Assembly: GCF_900114375.1 (NCBI RefSeq)
Contig: NZ_FOSV01000019.1
Span: forward strand, 36,033-100,032
Direction: 5' to 3'
DNA length: 64,000 nt
Source: Methylorubrum salsuginis
Lineage (GTDB): Bacteria; Pseudomonadota; Alphaproteobacteria; Rhizobiales; Beijerinckiaceae
Shown here: positions 60,829 through 64,000 of the stretch, piece by piece
Layout of the letters: every line of letters begins with the position of its first letter
How positions within the stretch are numbered: position 1 is the stretch's first letter
Position numbers and translations under genes: made by a program
Notes under the pieces: model-generated
The model's database searches: none
What the model saw: the letters and a program-made list of their open reading frames with translations, nothing else
Told to the model about the DNA's origin: nothing

Positions 60829-61476
60829 ATGTCGCGCGTGAGCGTCAAGATCTGCGGCCTCGGCACCGAGGCGACGCTGGACGCCGCGCTCGACGCCGGG
60901 GCCGACCTCGTCGGCTTCGTGCATTTCGCTCGGAGCCCGCGCCATCTCGCCCTCGACGACGCCGGGCGCCTCGCCCGCCGGGCCCGGGGCCGGGCCGCGC
61001 GCGTGGTGCTTCTGGTCGATCCCGACGACGCTCTGCTTGCCGCCGCGGTCGAGCGGGTCGACCCCGACCTGATCCAGCTGCACGGCCGCGAGAGCCCGGA
61101 GCGGGTGGCCGCCATCCGCCGCGCCACCGGCCGCCCGGTGATGAAGGCGCTCGGCATCGCCACCGCCGACGATCTTTTCGGACTTCCCGCCTATGCCGCC
61201 GTGGCCGACCGCCTGCTCCTCGACGCCAAGCCCCCGCCCGGTGCGACCCTGCCGGGCGGCAACGGCGTGTCGTTCGATTGGGGCCTGCTGGCGCAGGCGA
61301 GCCTGCCTGCCGGCACCATGCTCTCCGGAGGGCTCGACGCAAGGAACGTCGCCGAGGCGCTCGCCCGCACGGGGCTCACCGCCGTCGATGTCTCCTCCGG
61401 TGTGGAGGTCCGCCCGGGCGAGAAAGACGTCGGCCGCATCGCCGCCTTCGTCGCCGCCGCCCGCGGCCGGGGCTGA
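60829..61476 (+). CDS. trpF: phosphoribosylanthranilate isomerase
   Basis: A 215-residue TIM barrel: VKICGLGTEATLDAALDAGADLVGFV (catalytic Cys in KICG, about 8), HGRESPERV, and the phosphate-binding LSGGLDARNVAEAL with the terminal VDVSSGVEVRPGEKD (about 183-197). It converts PRA to CdRP in tryptophan synthesis. The stop is 118 bases before trpB. Confidence 0.96.
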   Translation: MSRVSVKICGLGTEATLDAALDAGADLVGFVHFARSPRHLALDDAGRLARRARGRAARVVLLVDPDDALLAAAVERVDPDLIQLHGRESPERVAAIRRATGRPVMKALGIATADDLFGLPAYAAVADRLLLDAKPPPGATLPGGNGVSFDWGLLAQASLPAGTMLSGGLDARNVAEALARTGLTAVDVSSGVEVRPGEKDVGRIAAFVAAARGRG

Positions 61477-61594
61477 AAGCGCTCTCCGGGTGTAAAGCGT
61501 TGCCGCGAAAGGCGCTGGACGCCGCATTGCAGCCGGCTTCCCATGGGTCTAGCACGCGGGATCGAGAATCGATGCCCGCCAAGGACCGCATCCC

Positions 61595-62836
61595 GTGACC
61601 GTGAACCCCGCACCCAACTCCTTCCGCACCGGGCCGGACGAGCGCGGCCGCTTCGGCATCTTCGGCGGCCGCTTCGTGGCCGAGACGCTGATGCCGCTGA
61701 TCCTCGACCTCGAGAAGGCGTACGAGGAAGCGAAGGCCGACCCGTCCTTCAAGGCCGACATGGAGAGCTACGGCACCCACTACATCGGCCGGCCGAGCCC
61801 GCTCTACTACGCCGAGCGCCTGACCGAGCATTTTCGCAGTCAAGCGCCGAAGGGGAACGGCGCCAAGATCTACTTCAAGCGCGAGGAGCTGAATCACACC
61901 GGCTCGCACAAGGTGAACAACGTGCTCGGGCAGATCCTGCTCGCCCGCCGCATGGGCAAGCCGCGGATCATCGCCGAGACCGGCGCTGGCCAGCACGGTG
62001 TCGCCACCGCGACGCTCTGCGCGCGGTTCGGCCTGAAATGCGTGGTCTACATGGGCGCCGTCGATGTCGAACGGCAGGCTCCGAACGTCTTCCGCATGAA
62101 GATGCTGGGCGCCGAGGTGGTGCCGGTGCAGTCGGGCACCAAGACCCTCAAGGACGCGATGAACGAGGCCCTTCGCGACTGGGTCACCAACGTGTCCGAC
62201 ACCTTCTACTGCATCGGCACGGTGGCGGGCCCGCATCCCTATCCGGCGATGGTGCGCGACTTCCAGTCGGTGATCGGGCACGAGACCAAGCAGCAGATGC
62301 TGGCGCTGGAAGGCCGCCTGCCGGACTCGCTGATCGCCTGCATCGGCGGCGGCTCGAACGCCATGGGCCTGTTCCATCCCTTCCTCGACGACCGCGAGGT
62401 CGAGATTTTCGGCGTCGAGGCGGCGGGGCATGGTGTCAGCAGTGGCCTGCACGCGGCGTCTCTCACCGGCGGCAAGCCCGGCGTGCTCCACGGCAACCGC
62501 ACCTACCTCCTGATGGATGCCGACGGCCAGATCGCCGACGCGCACTCGATCTCGGCGGGCCTCGACTATCCGGGCATCGGCCCGGAGCATGCGTGGCTGC
62601 ACGAGGCCGGCCGTGTCACCTACCTTTCGGCGACCGATTCCGAGACCCTGGAGGCGTTCAAGCTGTGCTCGGCGCTGGAGGGCATCATCCCGGCCCTGGA
62701 GCCGGCCCACGCCCTCTCAAAGGTGGCGGAACTGGCCCCCACCAAGCCCGCCGACCACCTGATGGTGCTCAACCTCTCGGGCCGCGGCGACAAGGACATC
62801 CCGCAGGTCGCCAGGATCTTCGGCCAGACGCTCTGA
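61595..62836 (+). CDS. trpB: tryptophan synthase beta chain
   Basis: 413 residues from a GTG start. PLP lysine in LNHTGSHKVNNVLGQ (about residue 105), catalytic Glu in IAETGAGQHGVATAT (about 127), phosphate loop CIGGGSNAMG (about 249) and terminal LSGRGDKDIP. It joins indole to serine. trpA, normally the next gene, is missing; the following sequence is tRNA-Met and an IS element. Confidence 0.97.
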   Translation: MTVNPAPNSFRTGPDERGRFGIFGGRFVAETLMPLILDLEKAYEEAKADPSFKADMESYGTHYIGRPSPLYYAERLTEHFRSQAPKGNGAKIYFKREELNHTGSHKVNNVLGQILLARRMGKPRIIAETGAGQHGVATATLCARFGLKCVVYMGAVDVERQAPNVFRMKMLGAEVVPVQSGTKTLKDAMNEALRDWVTNVSDTFYCIGTVAGPHPYPAMVRDFQSVIGHETKQQMLALEGRLPDSLIACIGGGSNAMGLFHPFLDDREVEIFGVEAAGHGVSSGLHAASLTGGKPGVLHGNRTYLLMDADGQIADAHSISAGLDYPGIGPEHAWLHEAGRVTYLSATDSETLEAFKLCSALEGIIPALEPAHALSKVAELAPTKPADHLMVLNLSGRGDKDIPQVARIFGQTL

Positions 62837-62885
62837 CCGCACGGAGGGGCCGGCAAAGAACCTGGGATCTCGGCGCCGCAGACCG

Positions 62886-62915
62886 TTGACACTCCCGGTC
62901 CCTTCTCCCTATACC
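62886..62915 (+). promoter_or_regulatory. promoter of tRNA-Met
   Basis: TTGACA (62886-62891), 18-base spacer, TATACC (62910-62915), 41 bases before the tRNA. The closest match to a housekeeping-sigma consensus found in the window. Confidence 0.7.
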
Positions 62916-62956
62916 GCCGCCCACCGGGGGACGCCGCAGGCGCCCTCCGCGACGGT

Positions 62957-63033
62957 GGCGGGGTAGCTCAGCTGGTTAGAGCAGAGGAATCATAATCCTT
63001 GTGTCGGGGGTTCAAATCCCTCCCTCGCTACCA
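62957..63033 (+). tRNA. tRNA-Met (anticodon CAT)
   Basis: Full cloverleaf: acceptor GGCGGGG pairing with CCTCGCT (G1-U72 and G5-U68), D-arm GCTCAGCTGGTTAGAGC, anticodon arm GAGGA-ATCATAA-TCCTT, T-arm with GGTTCAAATCC, encoded CCA at 63031-63033. The paired 1-72 position and lack of three G-C pairs in the anticodon stem exclude an initiator tRNA; an Ile tRNA read after lysidine modification of CAT is not strictly excluded. Confidence 0.95.
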
Positions 63034-63042
63034 AATTTATCC

Positions 63043-63071
63043 AACCCCGCTAAGCACTTAGCGGGGTTTTT
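63043..63071 (+). terminator. tRNA-Met terminator
   Basis: A 12-bp stem AACCCCGCTAAG / CTTAGCGGGGTT with a 2-base loop followed by TTTTT and TGC, starting 9 bases after the CCA end of the tRNA. Confidence 0.9.
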
Positions 63072-63192
63072 GCTTGCCTTGCTCTCAGTGCGCTTCGGCT
63101 TTAAATCCTAGAACAGCGCCTAGGTCGCGTGGACTCTTGGGGTTCACGTTTGGTGTCGGGCGTGATTCGAGGCTGTCTTTTGGAGGGCAGCC

Positions 63193-63600
63193 TTGAGCAT
63201 TCAGGATCGCTTGGTTCTCAGCGACGTGCAGTGGGAGCGGATGGCGCCGCTGATCATCGGCCGGCCCGACCAGCGCGGCTCGACCGGGCGTGACAACCGC
63301 ATGTTCGTCGAAGGCGTTTTGTGGATCGTGCGCACCGGCTCGCCCTGGCGCGACCTGCCCGACGCGTTCGGCGAGTGGAACAGCGTGTTCCGCCGCTTCA
63401 GTCGCTGGAGCCAGAAGGGCGTATGGTGGCGCATCTTCGAAGCGATGTCGGACGATGCCGACTTCGAGTACCTGATCGTGGATTCCACCATCGTCCGTGC
63501 CCACCAACATGCGGCGGGGGCGAAAAAAGGGGGGCTGGAGATCGCTCCTCGTCCGAGCCGGCGCCCGACCAAGCCCTTGGTCGCTCGCGCGGCGGCCTGA
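63193..63600 (+). CDS. IS5-family transposase, N-terminal part (frame 1)
   Basis: 135 residues from TTG 63193: DUF4096-type helix-turn-helix N-terminus (LVLSDVQWERMAPLI, NRMFVEGVLWIVRTG, GSPWRDLPDAFGEWNSVFRR) and the first catalytic Asp in LIVDSTIVRAHQHAAG. After the run A6G6 (63523-63534) this frame runs on only for a short non-homologous tail. The rest of the enzyme is in the -1 frame, so full transposase needs frameshifting or the copy is mutated. Confidence 0.88.
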   Translation: MSIQDRLVLSDVQWERMAPLIIGRPDQRGSTGRDNRMFVEGVLWIVRTGSPWRDLPDAFGEWNSVFRRFSRWSQKGVWWRIFEAMSDDADFEYLIVDSTIVRAHQHAAGAKKGGLEIAPRPSRRPTKPLVARAAA

Positions 63601-63983
63601 GCACCAAGATCCATCTGGCGGTGCGCGGGCTCGGCTGCCCGGTGCGGTTTGCCCTCACGGCCGGCCAGAAAGGCGACGCACCGCAGGCCGAGGCGCTGCT
63701 GAAGGGCCTGCCGGCAGACGTGATCCTGGCCGATGCCGCCTACGACAGCGACCGGCTGCGCAAACTCATCTCCGACAAGGGCGCCAAGGCCGTGATCCCG
63801 AATAACCCTTCGCGCGCCACGAAGTACGACCTCGACAAGGCGCTCTACAAAGAGCGCCATCTGGTCGAGTGCTGCTTTGCCAAGCTCAAGCAGTTCCGTC
63901 GCGTGGCCACCCGCTACGAAAAGACCGCCCGCAACTACGCCGCCGTCGTTACCCTCGCCGCCATCGTCCTATGGCTCCGGTAA
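63522..63983 (+). CDS. IS5-family transposase, C-terminal part (frame -1)
   Basis: Continues the transposase after the A6G6 run: DQALGRSRGGLSTKIHLAV, second catalytic Asp in VILADAAYDSD, final Glu in KERHLVECCFAKLK, end LAAIVLWLR. The frame is open back to 63321, but that part is only a shadow. The two halves join at GAKKGG/GEKRG, typical of IS427/IS1031-like IS5 members that use a homopolymer shift. Confidence 0.85.
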   Translation, partial: EKRGAGDRSSSEPAPDQALGRSRGGLSTKIHLAVRGLGCPVRFALTAGQKGDAPQAEALLKGLPADVILADAAYDSDRLRKLISDKGAKAVIPNNPSRATKYDLDKALYKERHLVECCFAKLKQFRRVATRYEKTARNYAAVVTLAAIVLWLR

Positions 63984-64000
63984 CTGTCCACGCGGCCTAG

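Larger units (their letters stand above)
63124..63996 (+). mobile_element. IS5-family insertion sequence, complete, 873 bp
   Basis: Terminal inverted repeats GTCGCGTGGAC (left) and GTCCACGCGGC (right; 10 of 11 positions match after inversion) flanked by CTAG at both ends (63120-63123 and 63997-64000), the YTAR-type duplication of IS5 elements. It encodes a DDE transposase in two frames. Both ends are intact, and the right CTAG is the last four bases of the window. Confidence 0.85.

Overview
The window is GC-rich (roughly 70 percent by eye), with many GTG/TTG starts. Its gene content is that of a methylotrophic alphaproteobacterium of the Methylobacterium/Methylorubrum extorquens type. The best marker is the phyR locus: PhyR is 267 residues long with the receiver aspartate at position 190, as described for M. 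extorquens PhyR. A class I PHA synthase and a general Rhizobiales-type layout agree with this. Almost everything looks chromosomal and vertically inherited; the only clear mobile element is an IS5-type insertion at the right edge.

Layout. 1-6.4 kb: an envelope LysM protein, a LOG-family/methyltransferase pair, rpsD, an MltB-like lytic transglycosylase and rplS. 6.4-13.7 kb: a housekeeping run of nfu, tsaB, rimI, plsC, miaB and phoH, interrupted by a MEKHLA-domain and a PH-domain gene and ending at phoH without the usual ybeY neighbour. 13.8-22.2 kb: small secreted proteins and lipoproteins, an alanine/LL-DAP-type aminotransferase, phaC, trmJ, an MDR oxidoreductase, a 54-residue hydrophilic protein and a beta-barrel-like protein. 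22.2-31 kb: an L,D-transpeptidase directly behind metY, a single-domain response regulator, glcF, an esterase, and the ligase-associated repair pair (Lhr-like helicase, PdeM nuclease).

31-33 kb is the general stress response hub: nepR and phyR are divergent, each with a GGAAC-N16-CGTT sigma-EcfG promoter. Just downstream of phyR, on the opposite strand, the same promoter type is followed about 65 bases later by a strong intrinsic terminator. Together they define an untranslated RNA of about 90 nt with a C-rich loop, a candidate GsrN-like small RNA. A fourth EcfG promoter drives a small secreted protein, and near-matches lie before the 54-residue protein and before an orphan terminator at 16.0 kb.

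33-46 kb: a YkgJ protein, an omega-aminotransferase, a metallophosphoesterase, an AlkA-like glycosylase, RNase D, a D,D-carboxypeptidase, an AsmA-like protein and a two-subunit 3-oxoacid CoA-transferase. 46-56.3 kb: a hybrid histidine kinase with an HD-GYP response regulator, then three tandem TadG-like proteins and two TadE-like proteins, without any Tad secretion ATPase or pilin in view. 56.8-62.8 kb: the conserved block rpsA, sppA, ihfB, lapA, trpF, trpB, here without trpA. The window ends with tRNA-Met(CAT) and a complete IS5-family element flanked by CTAG.
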